This document shows positions 24,593 to 32,213 of a stretch of 64,000 bases of DNA, one piece after another. Made by a program: the position numbers and the translations under genes. A model generated the notes under the pieces. That model searched no databases, had not been told where the DNA came from, and saw nothing but the letters and a program-made list of their open reading frames with translations. The DNA comes from Methanomassiliicoccaceae archaeon COG_1 (lineage in GTDB: Archaea; Thermoplasmatota; Thermoplasmata; Methanomassiliicoccales; Methanomethylophilaceae), in assembly GCA_028561875.1 (NCBI GenBank), contig JAQQTI010000001.1, forward strand, positions 248,001 through 312,000. The letters run 5' to 3'. Position 1 is the stretch's first letter. Each line of letters starts with the position of its first letter.

Positions 24593-25975
24593 ATGAGCGC
24601 CCCCGGGAAGGCGGAGAGGGTATACAAGCGCGACCGCCTCGGCCGCTTCGCCAGGCGGCAGTACGTCCCCAGAGGGAAGAGGACGGTCGGAGGCTATCCC
24701 GCGGAGAGGCACCGCGGCCACGACATCCCCTTGGGCGCGGACGGGAGGGTCCCCCGGGAGATGATGGCGGCGCGCTTCGTGGCCGCGTCCCCGCGCCCCG
24801 CCCGCGACGCGCGCAGGCCCGCGAGGTCGGTCCTGCGCAATCCCACACCGGCGGAGGCCGCCGCCTGGTGGGACGACCCGTCCCTCTGCGACGTCGCGGG
24901 GGTCGATGACGCGGACGAGCTCTTCCGCCTCGCGGGCCTCCGCGACTCCCGCTCGCAGGAGCGCATCGCGGTCGTCGCCGCGACCGAGGGGGACCAGAGG
25001 GCGATCCGCGAGGCGCTGCAGGACGCCTTCTCCTCCGAAGAGCTGGAGAGGATGGCATCTGGAGGGCTGGTGATCGTGGCCGACGGGGAGGACCCCGTCC
25101 TGCTGGGGTCCTGCGACTTCAGGACGGACAACCGCCCCGCGTCCATGATCACAATCTCGAAGGATGCCGTCCGCGACGGCGAGACGGTCGTGCACGAGGC
25201 CGTGCACCAGCTCCGGCACGCCGAGGGCAGGTCGGAGAACCGGGACCCCACAGGGAGGACGAACACCGCCAAGCGGGCGGGCCGTCGCACGCGCGCGGAG
25301 GCGCGCGAGGAGAGGGCCACCGAGATGGAGACAAGAGATAGACTGGACCGCAGGCCCACCCTGGTCCTCATCGACGAGTCCGGCGATCCCTCCCATACTC
25401 CGAACTCCTCCAGAGAGTTCGTCATGGTCGCGACGATCAAGGAGGACGACGGGCAGTTCGAGAGGATTGCCGACGAGACACCGAAATATATCAGCAGGTC
25501 CCGCAGACACGGGGAGAAGGACGAGCTGAAATACAGTTCATCCAGCGACGAGGTGCGCGAAGATGTCCTGAAGAGGGTCGAAGCCACCAACGCGAGGATC
25601 CACGTGGTGCGCGTTCCGAAAGAGGGCATCGGGAAATCCCCCGAGAGGCTGTATGGTAACGTCACCAAGGAGATTCTGAAATCCACGCTGTCCGATGAGA
25701 AGGTCCGCGGCAATCCAAAGGGCGCGAAGGTGATTCTAGATGACAGTAGATATGCATCCAGATTAGATGTCAAGAAGACGATTGAATCCGCGGCGGAGGA
25801 TCGGGGTGTGACCGTCGACGAGGGCTCAGGGACGAGGAGATCGCACGAATGCAAGCCCCTGCAGGTCAACGACTTCCCGACTGGAGCGTACGGAACCGAA
25901 TACAACGCCGGCGACAGCAAGTACTCGGACATCGTCCGCGGCAAGAGCATCGTGAGGATATTCCATCGGAAATGA
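24593..25975 (+). CDS. HEXXH domain fused to DUF3800
   Basis: 460 residues. The N-terminal ~45 are basic and start like the other DUF3800 protein (YKRDRLGRFARR). Near residue 200 is VVHEAVHQLRH, an HEXXH zinc motif (H201, E202, H205), with EERATEME ~40 residues on as a plausible third ligand. From ~257 follows DUF3800: LVLIDESGD (D261-D265), REFVMVATI, KDELKYSSSSDEV, AKVILDDSRYAS and a late GDSKYSDIV. A peptidase-like and a nuclease-like domain in one protein suggests toxin or defence biology; neither activity is shown. ATG 24593 has a GGAGGGGGG ribosome site. Confidence 0.7.
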   Translation: MSAPGKAERVYKRDRLGRFARRQYVPRGKRTVGGYPAERHRGHDIPLGADGRVPREMMAARFVAASPRPARDARRPARSVLRNPTPAEAAAWWDDPSLCDVAGVDDADELFRLAGLRDSRSQERIAVVAATEGDQRAIREALQDAFSSEELERMASGGLVIVADGEDPVLLGSCDFRTDNRPASMITISKDAVRDGETVVHEAVHQLRHAEGRSENRDPTGRTNTAKRAGRRTRAEAREERATEMETRDRLDRRPTLVLIDESGDPSHTPNSSREFVMVATIKEDDGQFERIADETPKYISRSRRHGEKDELKYSSSSDEVREDVLKRVEATNARIHVVRVPKEGIGKSPERLYGNVTKEILKSTLSDEKVRGNPKGAKVILDDSRYASRLDVKKTIESAAEDRGVTVDEGSGTRRSHECKPLQVNDFPTGAYGTEYNAGDSKYSDIVRGKSIVRIFHRK

Positions 25976-26069
25976 GAGAAGGATGAAGACGCGACCGCTG
26001 GCTAGTCCAGCTGATGCTAAACACCCCAGGGATTTATAACGCCTTCATTAACAGGTATGCTTAGATAAT

Positions 26070-26293
26070 ATTTAAGAGTTCACATTCAAGACCGGCGTGA
26101 CCGCGACACCGTCCGCGATTGCATCGGGGACGAGGGGCTGATCTATCTGGATGAGCTCTGGCAGAAGGCGGCCAGAAACCCCCGCAACCTCAGGACGCTG
26201 TGCAGGAGATGCCACGACATGGCCCACAGGAGCGGCGCGGCGGAGAGGGCGATGGCCGACGAGCACCAGGCTCGCTTGGAGGTCTGGGGATGA
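26070..26293 (+). pseudogene. HNH endonuclease 3' fragment
   Basis: Frame ending in NLRTLCRRCHDMAHRSG, the second half of an HNH nuclease (CxxCH...H). The first CxxC and the catalytic His region are missing and the frame opens from a stop with no start codon, so it is a 5'-truncated remnant. A TATA-like ATATTTAAG lies at ~26066. Confidence 0.55.
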
Positions 26294-26358
26294 GCAAAGC
26301 ACTTGAACGCGGAGGATGTTCCGCAGGAGCATCTACTGTGGAAGGAGGTGAGAAAGGA

Positions 26359-26727
26359 ATGGCAAGCGAATGGGAGGAGCTGGAGAAGCTCTCGAAGGAC
26401 GAATTGATCATACGTCTGGTCTATTGGAAGAACCTGTACGGAATCATCCGCGTTTCCGAGGACGGCGACTGCCCGTACCCTTACGCCGAACCGAAGGCCA
26501 GGTATGAGGGATCCCTTATGTTCCCAGGCGAGATCACTACGCACGGATGGGCCGTCAAGATAGCAAAATACGCCATGGAACATTTCGATGGCGAAGCGTT
26601 CGATCCCAGCGACCTGATGTACTACGGTCTGGACGAAGACCAGTGCGATGATGTCTTCGACGAACTCGTTTCGAAAAGAGAGTCTGGCCCTCCGAGCGGC
26701 GTAGGCTGCGGCGGTGATTCCGAATGA
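26359..26727 (+). CDS. Hypothetical acidic element protein
   Basis: 122 residues. GGAGGTGA (26344-26351) is a near-perfect Shine-Dalgarno 7 nt before ATG, deciding this start over two upstream in-frame ATGs. Sequence WEELEKLSKDELIIRLVYWK, a central EITTHGWAVKIAKYAMEHF and a C-terminal DEDQCDDVFDELVSK suggest a small helical protein. No family recognised. It overlaps the next gene by 4 nt. Confidence 0.5.
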   Translation: MASEWEELEKLSKDELIIRLVYWKNLYGIIRVSEDGDCPYPYAEPKARYEGSLMFPGEITTHGWAVKIAKYAMEHFDGEAFDPSDLMYYGLDEDQCDDVFDELVSKRESGPPSGVGCGGDSE

Positions 26728-27089
26728 AGCCACCCCGCGGACGTCCGGATCACGAGGCCGAAAGTTTCAAAGTCGAGGCGGAGGAGATTTCCAAACCCAA
26801 GAAATTCTACCGCAACTCCAGACACAACGGTCAAAGAATAGAGGCCAAAGGAAAAATCAAGATCACCATCACAAAGGAACACACCGAGGGGCCTACCGAT
26901 GACGATTTCCGTCCAAAAGCCGGAACCGTTCTCGTCGGCGGAGAGAAACAGAACGTTGCGATAGAATCCAAACTCATCATTCCAGGCTCGCGCCGGAACA
27001 ACAAGGATACCGCGTCCGTAAGGCGCGACGGAAGAATCTTCGGCAAGCTGCGGAGGCGCCGCCGATGGCCTCCTACAGGGGGAGAGTGA
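26724..27089 (+). CDS. Hypothetical basic element protein
   Basis: 121 residues, lysine- and arginine-rich with beta-type stretches (KGKIKITITKEHTEG, AGTVLVGGEKQNVAIESKLI). Starts at ATGA overlap with the previous gene. The end (KLRRRRRWPPTGGE) runs over the start of another short frame (MASYRGRVTAPASRIIGRI, ATG at 27065) that soon becomes antisense to the RHH gene. Unrecognised. Confidence 0.4.
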   Translation: MKPPRGRPDHEAESFKVEAEEISKPKKFYRNSRHNGQRIEAKGKIKITITKEHTEGPTDDDFRPKAGTVLVGGEKQNVAIESKLIIPGSRRNNKDTASVRRDGRIFGKLRRRRRWPPTGGE

Positions 27090-27186
27090 CCGCCCCCGCC
27101 AGCAGGATTATAGGCCGCATCCCCATAGAGGGTGCGGAGAACGACAATGGGCTGCCTCCGTTCAACGTTTTAGGTTTGCAACTCCT

Positions 27187-27354
27187 TCAACGCGGAGGCA
27201 GCTCTCCCCTATTGAATCCGTCTTTTGCCCACTGGATGCAGACTTCCACGCCATGGGATCTGTTGGCAAAAACACGTTTTTCAATCATGAGATCTATCCA
27301 ATCGATCAGCTCCTGGTCCACGGTCACGCCGAGCCTGGGCTTATTTTGTGTCAT
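27187..27354 (-). CDS. Ribbon-helix-helix regulator
   Basis: 55 residues from ATG 27354: KPRLGVTVDQELIDWIDLMI then RVFANRSHGVEVCIQWAK, the strand-helix-helix pattern of small CopG/NikR-like DNA-binding dimers. A 7-bp-arm palindrome overlaps its start, suggesting autorepression, and it faces the divergent small gene at 27444. Confidence 0.6.
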   Translation of the reverse strand: MTQNKPRLGVTVDQELIDWIDLMIEKRVFANRSHGVEVCIQWAKDGFNRGELPPR

Positions 27355-27378
27355 TGGGTTACATTCAATACAACCCAA
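27354..27378. promoter_or_regulatory. Palindromic operator at the RHH start
   Basis: TTGGGTT (27354-27360) and AACCCAA (27372-27378) with an 11-bp spacer, directly upstream of the RHH ATG and before a TATA-like ATTAATA. Likely binding site of the RHH dimer. Confidence 0.45.
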
Positions 27379-27443
27379 GCATATTAATAGTCGTTCAATT
27401 GTATCATATTCGGTAGAATTTAATTCTACTGGAGTTGCAAAAA

Positions 27444-27717
27444 ATGACAAACACACACCAACCAGCGCAGGCCATGGACGGCCTGTCGAAGACGTTCTGC
27501 ATCACCGGGCCGGACGGCTCGAGCGTGCCCCTCGTGAGGATCTCCGCGGGGCCCACCATCCTATGTTCTGGCCGGCGCTTTAACGGCGGCGATTTCCGCG
27601 TCTAACAACCGCGAATCCGAGTCCGGCTCGCTGAGAATCGAACTCCACAGCTACAAGAACATGGAAAGGGTCTCCGGCATCCCAATAAGCTACGGATACA
27701 CCGTGACCATCGGATGA
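27444..27717 (+). pseudogene. Small gene interrupted by a 52-bp insertion carrying the attachment core
   Basis: The frame begins MTNTHQPAQAMDGLSKTF and reaches PLVRISA at 27548. It then enters the attachment core and stops at TAA 27605. Downstream a different frame resumes at a second copy of ISA (27592) and runs SNNRESESGSLRIELHSYK to GYTVTIG and TGA 27717. The 9 bp coding ISA occur on both sides with one mismatch. Removing 52 bp restores one 73-residue protein. Function unknown. Confidence 0.5.
27548..27573 (+). repeat. Attachment core copy 2
   Basis: 26 bp identical to 22458-22483. With copy 1 it bounds a ~5.1-kb segment containing the DUF3800 genes. Confidence 0.85.
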
Positions 27718-27734
27718 AAGCTCTGACGGGATTC

Positions 27735-28331
27735 TCATGCCTTCCGCGCTAGGACCGCGTCCCTCAGTTTTCTGACCGACTCCGCGCCGTTCTGGTCAAA
27801 GACATCCGCCCCGGCCCTTCTGGCACCTTCCTCCGAGACAGGCTGACCGCCGCAGCAGAATATGATGCGGTCCCTGATGCCCAGTTTCCTGAGCTCGTGG
27901 TCTACCGCTCTCATTTTGGTATCGATGGAGGCGAACTCCCCGGACACCACGCACGCCGTGACCCCCTCCCGCTTGCAGCGGGCGGCGATGTCGTCCGGCA
28001 TCATACCCTCCTCAACGATGTCAGTCTCGAACCCCTCGATGCCCAGGAGCAACGTCATCAGGTTCCTGCCCTCTGTATGGACGTCCAGGGTGGCGATGAC
28101 CGCCCTACCCAGGTCCGGCCTGGGAATTCCCAGCGCCTCGCGCACCTCATAGGCGGCCTTCACGGTCCCCATGAGCTTGGGGAAGGTCGTCCTTCCGGTG
28201 GTGTACTCCTTCTCGGCCTTGAAGACGGCCTCGCGCACCTCTGCCTCCGCTTCATCTTCGTCCATACCCTCCGCAGCCTTTACAGCAGCGGCGGCGTCCA
28301 TCCTCCCGACGGCATCCGAGACCTCCGACAT
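27735..28331 (-). CDS. Corrinoid (B12-binding) protein
   Basis: 198 residues in the two-domain layout of methyltransferase corrinoid proteins: a helical N-terminal cap (to ~80) and a Rossmann-like B12 domain with DVHTEGRN, the DxHxxG motif whose histidine ligates cobalt, then CVVSGEFASIDTKM and IIFCCGGQPVSEEGARRAGA. It should carry a methyl group between a substrate methyltransferase and an acceptor. No methyltransferase is adjacent, so the substrate is unknown. A TATA-like CCTATATGC lies at ~28367-28375. It sits between attachment copies 2 and 3. Confidence 0.75.
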   Translation of the reverse strand: MSEVSDAVGRMDAAAAVKAAEGMDEDEAEAEVREAVFKAEKEYTTGRTTFPKLMGTVKAAYEVREALGIPRPDLGRAVIATLDVHTEGRNLMTLLLGIEGFETDIVEEGMMPDDIAARCKREGVTACVVSGEFASIDTKMRAVDHELRKLGIRDRIIFCCGGQPVSEEGARRAGADVFDQNGAESVRKLRDAVLARKA

Positions 28332-28427
28332 TCTGATGTCTCCGCATCGCGTTATGGGCCCAGAGCATATAGGATTCTATCCTCCCTTCTAATTCCTCTT
28401 TATATAGTCCATTCCGATTCGCCGAGC

Positions 28428-28730
28428 ATGGCAACACATGTCGTTCTGCACACGAAACATGGGAAACATTAAGGTCCAGATGCACGAGGACATGCCAATC
28501 GCCCCGGCAACTTCGTGAAGTTCGCAAAGGAGGGCTTCTACAACTGGACCATATCTCACAGGGTCATAAACGACTTCACAATCTAGGTCGGAGACTCCGA
28601 GGGAACTGGGATGGGCGACCCCGGAGCCACCATATAGGACGAGTTCGGCCATGGGCATTCCCGCCAGCCCGGACACGTCCCCGTGGCGAATACCGGTCGC
28701 CTCCACTCCGGCAAGGTCAATTTTTCGTAA
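28428..28730 (+). pseudogene. Decayed cyclophilin peptidyl-prolyl isomerase
   Basis: Starts MATHVVLHTKHG, and other frames give NIKVQMHEDMPIAP, then NFVKFAKEGFYNWTISHRVI, VGDSEGTGMGDPGATI and DEFG in cyclophilin order. At least two frameshifts (near 28457 and 28500) and two in-frame TAGs (28586 and 28634 region) break it. The conserved catalytic segment is shortened after DEFG. A TATA-like CTTTATATAG at ~28392 survives. Confidence 0.7.
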
Positions 28731-28756
28731 CATCCATAACAGCAATCGTTACTTTC

Positions 28757-29093
28757 TTGCCCCCTGCATCCCTCTCACAGCCCGAGATCGAGGACAAAGT
28801 CGCAGAGTTCTCCAAGGACGGAATGTCCTCGGCCATAATCGGGCCCGTCTTCAGGGACCAGTGGGCGGTTCTCAATGTAAAGCTCGCAACCGTCAAGACC
28901 GTTACGGAGATTCTTAAGGAGAAGGGCCTGTATGGAAACCTCCCCGAAGACCCCAGCAGTCAACGGTCCGCGCTACCAGCCTGAATGTCCGTATCAGGGC
29001 GAACCCGAAAGATGTAGCTAACGTCTACTGGCTGAACCTCATTGAGGCCAAGATCAGAGGGCCCGAGCGCTATTACAAGCGCGACGGAGGGGG
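28757..29093 (+). pseudogene. Truncated ribosomal protein uS15 copy
   Basis: Fragments of archaeal S15: SQPEIEDKVAEFSKDGMSSA, IIGPVFRDQWAVLNVK, TVTEILKEKGLYGNLPEDP, then in another frame RANPKDVANVYWLNLIEAKI and ERYYKRDGG, where it stops exactly at attachment copy 3. The N-terminal ~50 residues and the C-terminal tail are missing. A functional S15 must be elsewhere. Confidence 0.72.
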
Positions 29094-29107
29094 CCCACCA
29101 TCCTATG
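29087..29107 (+). repeat. Attachment core copy 3
   Basis: 21 bp identical to 22455-22475 (tRNA-Pro 3' end plus 7 bp after CCA), fused to the broken 3' end of the uS15 copy. Right boundary of the accessory region. Confidence 0.8.
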
Positions 29108-29180
29108 CTGGTCTGAAGCCATAGCCTGTGGCATTCTGGTCATCGATTTCGACCGTATGACCCTTCTGAGAAAGAGAGAA

Positions 29181-29516
29181 TTATTTCTTCTGGAACTCGC
29201 CGCCCTTCTTGTGGCGGACGACTTTCGATCCCTCATTGTTTGCGCGGAGAGTCTTGGCGTACTCCTCGGCCTCGGCTTTGGTGTCGAAGAGCCGGGTGGC
29301 CTTCTCGTTGCCTTCGCCTTTGACCTGCCACTTGCCATCGCTCTCGCGCTTGGTGATGTGCCAGGTCTTGGAGTAGTCCTTGGAGGAGGATTCTTTAGTC
29401 GGAGCTTCCTTCTTAGTGGGCGCGGCCTCTCTAGACTCCTCTTTCGGGACATTCTGCCTCTTAGTCTCCTTCTTCTTGTCTTTTTTGTTTTTCCTAAACC
29501 TGTCGAAGAATCCCAT
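29181..29516 (-). CDS. DUF2188-domain protein
   Basis: 111 residues. Highly charged N-terminus (GFFDRFRKNKKDKKKETK), a linker, then DUF2188: TWHITKRESDGKWQVKGEGN, RLFDTKAEAEEYAKTL and SKVVRHKKGGEFQ. ATG 29516 (MGFFDRF) is the likely start; the frame opens 21 codons earlier. Role of DUF2188 is unknown. Stop TAA. Confidence 0.68.
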   Translation of the reverse strand: MGFFDRFRKNKKDKKKETKRQNVPKEESREAAPTKKEAPTKESSSKDYSKTWHITKRESDGKWQVKGEGNEKATRLFDTKAEAEEYAKTLRANNEGSKVVRHKKGGEFQKK

Positions 29517-29765
29517 ATCGGTGTCTCCCTTAGTGTCGGCGCGGTTTCCCGTGCGATTGATTGTCGGTACGACCTCCATCGTTTATAACTCCAGTGTACG
29601 ATTAGGCAGTTTCGGCGGCGGACGGGCTAATTCCACGCGCGGATATCCCGCGGGGAGTTCGGGGGGACGCGGCAGATTCCCGAGGATTCGCAACAGGAGG
29701 GCTGCAGGGACGTATGCGGGGATTCGCAATAGAGTACAGGATATATAGCAAGAGTTGCAAAATAC

Positions 29766-29778
29766 ATTAAATATATAT
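29766..29778 (+). promoter_or_regulatory. TATA box of the PhoU-like gene
   Basis: TTAAATATATATC about 22 bp before the ATG at 29794, implying a leaderless mRNA. Confidence 0.55.
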
Positions 29779-29793
29779 CATGATAACGCCGGC

Positions 29794-31509
29794 ATGGACG
29801 TCAGACGCGTGCAGATCACCGGTGGGTCATCATTCATGGTAACCCTTCCCAAGACGTGGGCGGACTCCGTGGGTCTCAAGAAGAACGACCCCGTCGTGCT
29901 GTCCCCTCTGCCCAACGGCGGGTTGCTGCTCAGCGTGGGTTCGGGACAACCATCCGAAATAGATTACGGGGAGGCCATCGACGTGGACTCCGTCCTGGAC
30001 GGGGACGCCCTCTACCGGAGGCTGATCGGCGCCTACATAGCAGGGCACAACCCGATCACGGTGTTCTCGAAACAGCCCATCCGCGGGGGGATGCTCGAAC
30101 CGGCCTCTAAGTTCACGCAGACCTTCATAGGCATGGAGATAGTCGAGGAGGACGAGTCCTGTATCGTGATGAGGGACCTCATCGACCAGACCGAGATCCA
30201 GCCGCAGAAAAACGTGCGCCGGGAGCACCTCCTCGTGAAGAGGATGGTCTCCGACGTGTTCCTTACCGCCGAGGACGGAGACTTCGAGAGGATTGCCGCC
30301 ATGGCCGACCGCGACATCGAGGTGGACCGCATCCACTGGCTGATCCAGAGGCAGTCGAGCATCCACCAGATGGACGTCTCGCTGTGTTCCCGGATGGGGC
30401 TGAACCTCCGGCAGGTCACGGGGTGCGTTTTGGTGAGTAAGAGCATCGAGAGGATGGGCGACCATGCCGTTCTCGTCGCCGGGTGTATGAGAGATCTACA
30501 GGGCACGGCTTCCGAGGTGCTCGTGCGCAAGGCCATGATGAAGTTCGGCGCGGAGATGGCCCCACTGTTCGGCGAGGCGGTCAACGCGTGGATGAATGGC
30601 GATATCGACGCCGCTGAGGAATGCGTCCGCCGGGCTAAGAGCCTCGGGAACCGGGTGGAGGCGGTGTTTAACATCGCCGGGATATCTCCCGACTCCGTCA
30701 ACGCCGCGAGCACGGTCGCGGGAAGCTGCCGGAGGCTGGCAGAGTACTGCGCGGATATCGCCGAATCGGCCATCAACTCGGCCATGGAGAGGCAGCGACG
30801 TCAAGCGACTCAGATGTGGCATCCGCAATCTGGCACTTCCCAGATTTATTTATGTACCTTGACGCAATCGAGGAACTATGAACTTCGACGAAATAGCCAG
30901 GAGGAGGCAGAGCTGCCGCTCTTTCGATTCCACCCGTCCGGCGGAGCCCGAGGCCGTCGAGAGGTGCCTCAAGGCCGCCAGGCTGGCGCCTTCGGCGTTC
31001 AACGCCCAGCCGTACACCATGTGGGTGGCGGACGGCGAGGTCGGGAAGCAGGTCGCCGAGGCGCACTTTGCCGCCATGAACAAGTTCATCGAGGACTGCT
31101 CCACCTTCGTGGTGTTCACAGAGTCCTCGTACAACGCCGGCGCCAAGGTCGGGTCCATCGTCACCAAGCAGGACTATCGCTCCGTGGACGTCGGCATCGC
31201 CGCGGCATACCTCACCGCCGAGGCCACGGAAATTGGGTTGGACACCTGCATCGTCGGCCTTTTCGACGACAGGAAGATCAGGCAGATACTGGGCACCAAG
31301 GAGAAGGTCCGTTTGCTCATCGCCATCGGCCATGCCAAGGCTGGATATGCTCTGAGGGAGAAGAAGAGGAAGGAGTACGACGAGATCGTGCGCCGCCCCG
31401 CCCCGAGGGAGCCCGAGACAGACAAGAAGACGAAGAAGGCCGAGAAGAAGGCCGAGAAGAAAGCGAAGAGGAAGGACTCCGAGTGAATCCCCTCGCGGTT
31501 TTGTCGTAA
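29794..31509 (+). CDS. AbrB-PhoU phosphate-uptake regulator-like protein
   Basis: Conserved part is residues 1 to ~340: N-terminal SpoVT/AbrB-like swapped hairpin (VRRVQITGGSSFMVTLPKTW, then LKKNDPVVLSP) and two PhoU-like three-helix bundles (SIERMGDHAVLVAG in the first, RRLAEYCADIAESAIN in the second). Archaeal members are thought to regulate phosphate transport. After MERQRRQ (~30810) no stop occurs and the frame runs through the whole nitroreductase gene in another register to TAA 31509; that tail is almost certainly not conserved. ATG 29794 fits the TATA spacing. Confidence 0.75.
   Translation: MDVRRVQITGGSSFMVTLPKTWADSVGLKKNDPVVLSPLPNGGLLLSVGSGQPSEIDYGEAIDVDSVLDGDALYRRLIGAYIAGHNPITVFSKQPIRGGMLEPASKFTQTFIGMEIVEEDESCIVMRDLIDQTEIQPQKNVRREHLLVKRMVSDVFLTAEDGDFERIAAMADRDIEVDRIHWLIQRQSSIHQMDVSLCSRMGLNLRQVTGCVLVSKSIERMGDHAVLVAGCMRDLQGTASEVLVRKAMMKFGAEMAPLFGEAVNAWMNGDIDAAEECVRRAKSLGNRVEAVFNIAGISPDSVNAASTVAGSCRRLAEYCADIAESAINSAMERQRRQATQMWHPQSGTSQIYLCTLTQSRNYELRRNSQEEAELPLFRFHPSGGARGRREVPQGRQAGAFGVQRPAVHHVGGGRRGREAGRRGALCRHEQVHRGLLHLRGVHRVLVQRRRQGRVHRHQAGLSLRGRRHRRGIPHRRGHGNWVGHLHRRPFRRQEDQADTGHQGEGPFAHRHRPCQGWICSEGEEEEGVRRDRAPPRPEGARDRQEDEEGREEGREESEEEGLRVNPLAVLS
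30878..31486 (+). CDS. Nitroreductase-family FMN protein
   Basis: 202 residues: N-terminal RRQSCRSFDSTRPAE (FMN phosphate contacts), RLAPSAFNAQPYTMWV, then DVGIAAAYLTAEATEIGLDT and IAIGHAKAGYA. Reduces nitro, quinone or flavin-type substrates; the substrate is unknown. The C-terminal ~35 residues are a Lys/Glu-rich coil (KKAEKKAEKKAKRK). TATA-like TTTATTTATG at 30843-30852 gives a leaderless start. It lies entirely within the unterminated PhoU frame. Confidence 0.85.
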   Translation: MNFDEIARRRQSCRSFDSTRPAEPEAVERCLKAARLAPSAFNAQPYTMWVADGEVGKQVAEAHFAAMNKFIEDCSTFVVFTESSYNAGAKVGSIVTKQDYRSVDVGIAAAYLTAEATEIGLDTCIVGLFDDRKIRQILGTKEKVRLLIAIGHAKAGYALREKKRKEYDEIVRRPAPREPETDKKTKKAEKKAEKKAKRKDSE

Positions 31510-31544
31510 GTTCGCGCCGTGCGATCGGCCGGGAAGACCACCCC

Positions 31545-32177
31545 ATGTTGAAAATCCCGCAGAAGAAGGATAGGAAGATAGCGCTCGTGATTATCGATGC
31601 CCAGGAGAAGTTCTTCGTCGAGCCCTTTGAGCACGCTGCGGAGTCGCGGGCGCTCCATGCGGGAACCATCGATAGGGTCGCGAAGATGTTTCGCGCCGCG
31701 GGGCGCCCTGTCGTCTTCGTCCATTATGACGGTTATACGCACGGCATGAGTGAGATCGACCCGGAGAAGGAGAGACTCTTCCCGGAAATCGAGGTCGCCC
31801 GCGGCGACATCCACGTGCACAAATACCATATGAATTCCTTCAAGAACACCGTCCTTGAGGACGTGGTCAGGGCCGCGGGATGCGATTCCGTGCTCCTTGC
31901 CGGAGCGTTCACGCAGTACTGTGTGATGTCCACCTACTTTGGCGCACCCAACCTCTCGGCCTATCTGCTCGAGGGCGGTACCATTGCCAACGAGGAGAAG
32001 TATAACGAGGCGGCCTACGTCGTCTGCAACACTTTCACGATGGAGGACGTGGAGGAGAACCTCAGGGCGGTGAAGGTCGTGCCCCGGGGCAACGATCAGG
32101 ACGGCCTACGAGTGGTGGGCCTGTTCGGATTTGAACCGAAGTCAGCGGCTCCCAAAGCCGCAAGTATACCAAGCTAG
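31545..32177 (+). CDS. Isochorismatase-like cysteine hydrolase, TAG then TGA
   Basis: 210 residues to TAG: first-strand aspartate in ALVIIDAQEKFF, basic residue after VFVHYDGYTHG, and the nucleophile in AGAFTQYCVMSTYF make the Asp-Lys-Cys triad of isochorismatase/nicotinamidase-type hydrolases. Substrate unknown. This is the only well-delimited gene here ending in TAG; if UAG is decoded the protein gains nine residues and ends at TGA 32205-32207, 6 nt before the convergent ITPase stop. Confidence 0.82.
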   Translation: MLKIPQKKDRKIALVIIDAQEKFFVEPFEHAAESRALHAGTIDRVAKMFRAAGRPVVFVHYDGYTHGMSEIDPEKERLFPEIEVARGDIHVHKYHMNSFKNTVLEDVVRAAGCDSVLLAGAFTQYCVMSTYFGAPNLSAYLLEGGTIANEEKYNEAAYVVCNTFTMEDVEENLRAVKVVPRGNDQDGLRVVGLFGFEPKSAAPKAASIPS

Positions 32178-32213
32178 CCCACAGGCCCACTGCCTACCGC
32201 AACCTGATGGACC

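Noticed and set aside
24383-25950. Long minus-strand frames opposite the HEXXH-DUF3800 gene
   Set aside because: Their composition mirrors the sense gene (Arg/Pro/Ser-rich) and they show no motifs or ribosome sites; only 24303-24473 holds up.
28580-28640. TAG codons in the cyclophilin region as further pyrrolysine sites
   Set aside because: The same gene carries at least two frameshifts and a shortened end, so its TAGs are most simply decay.
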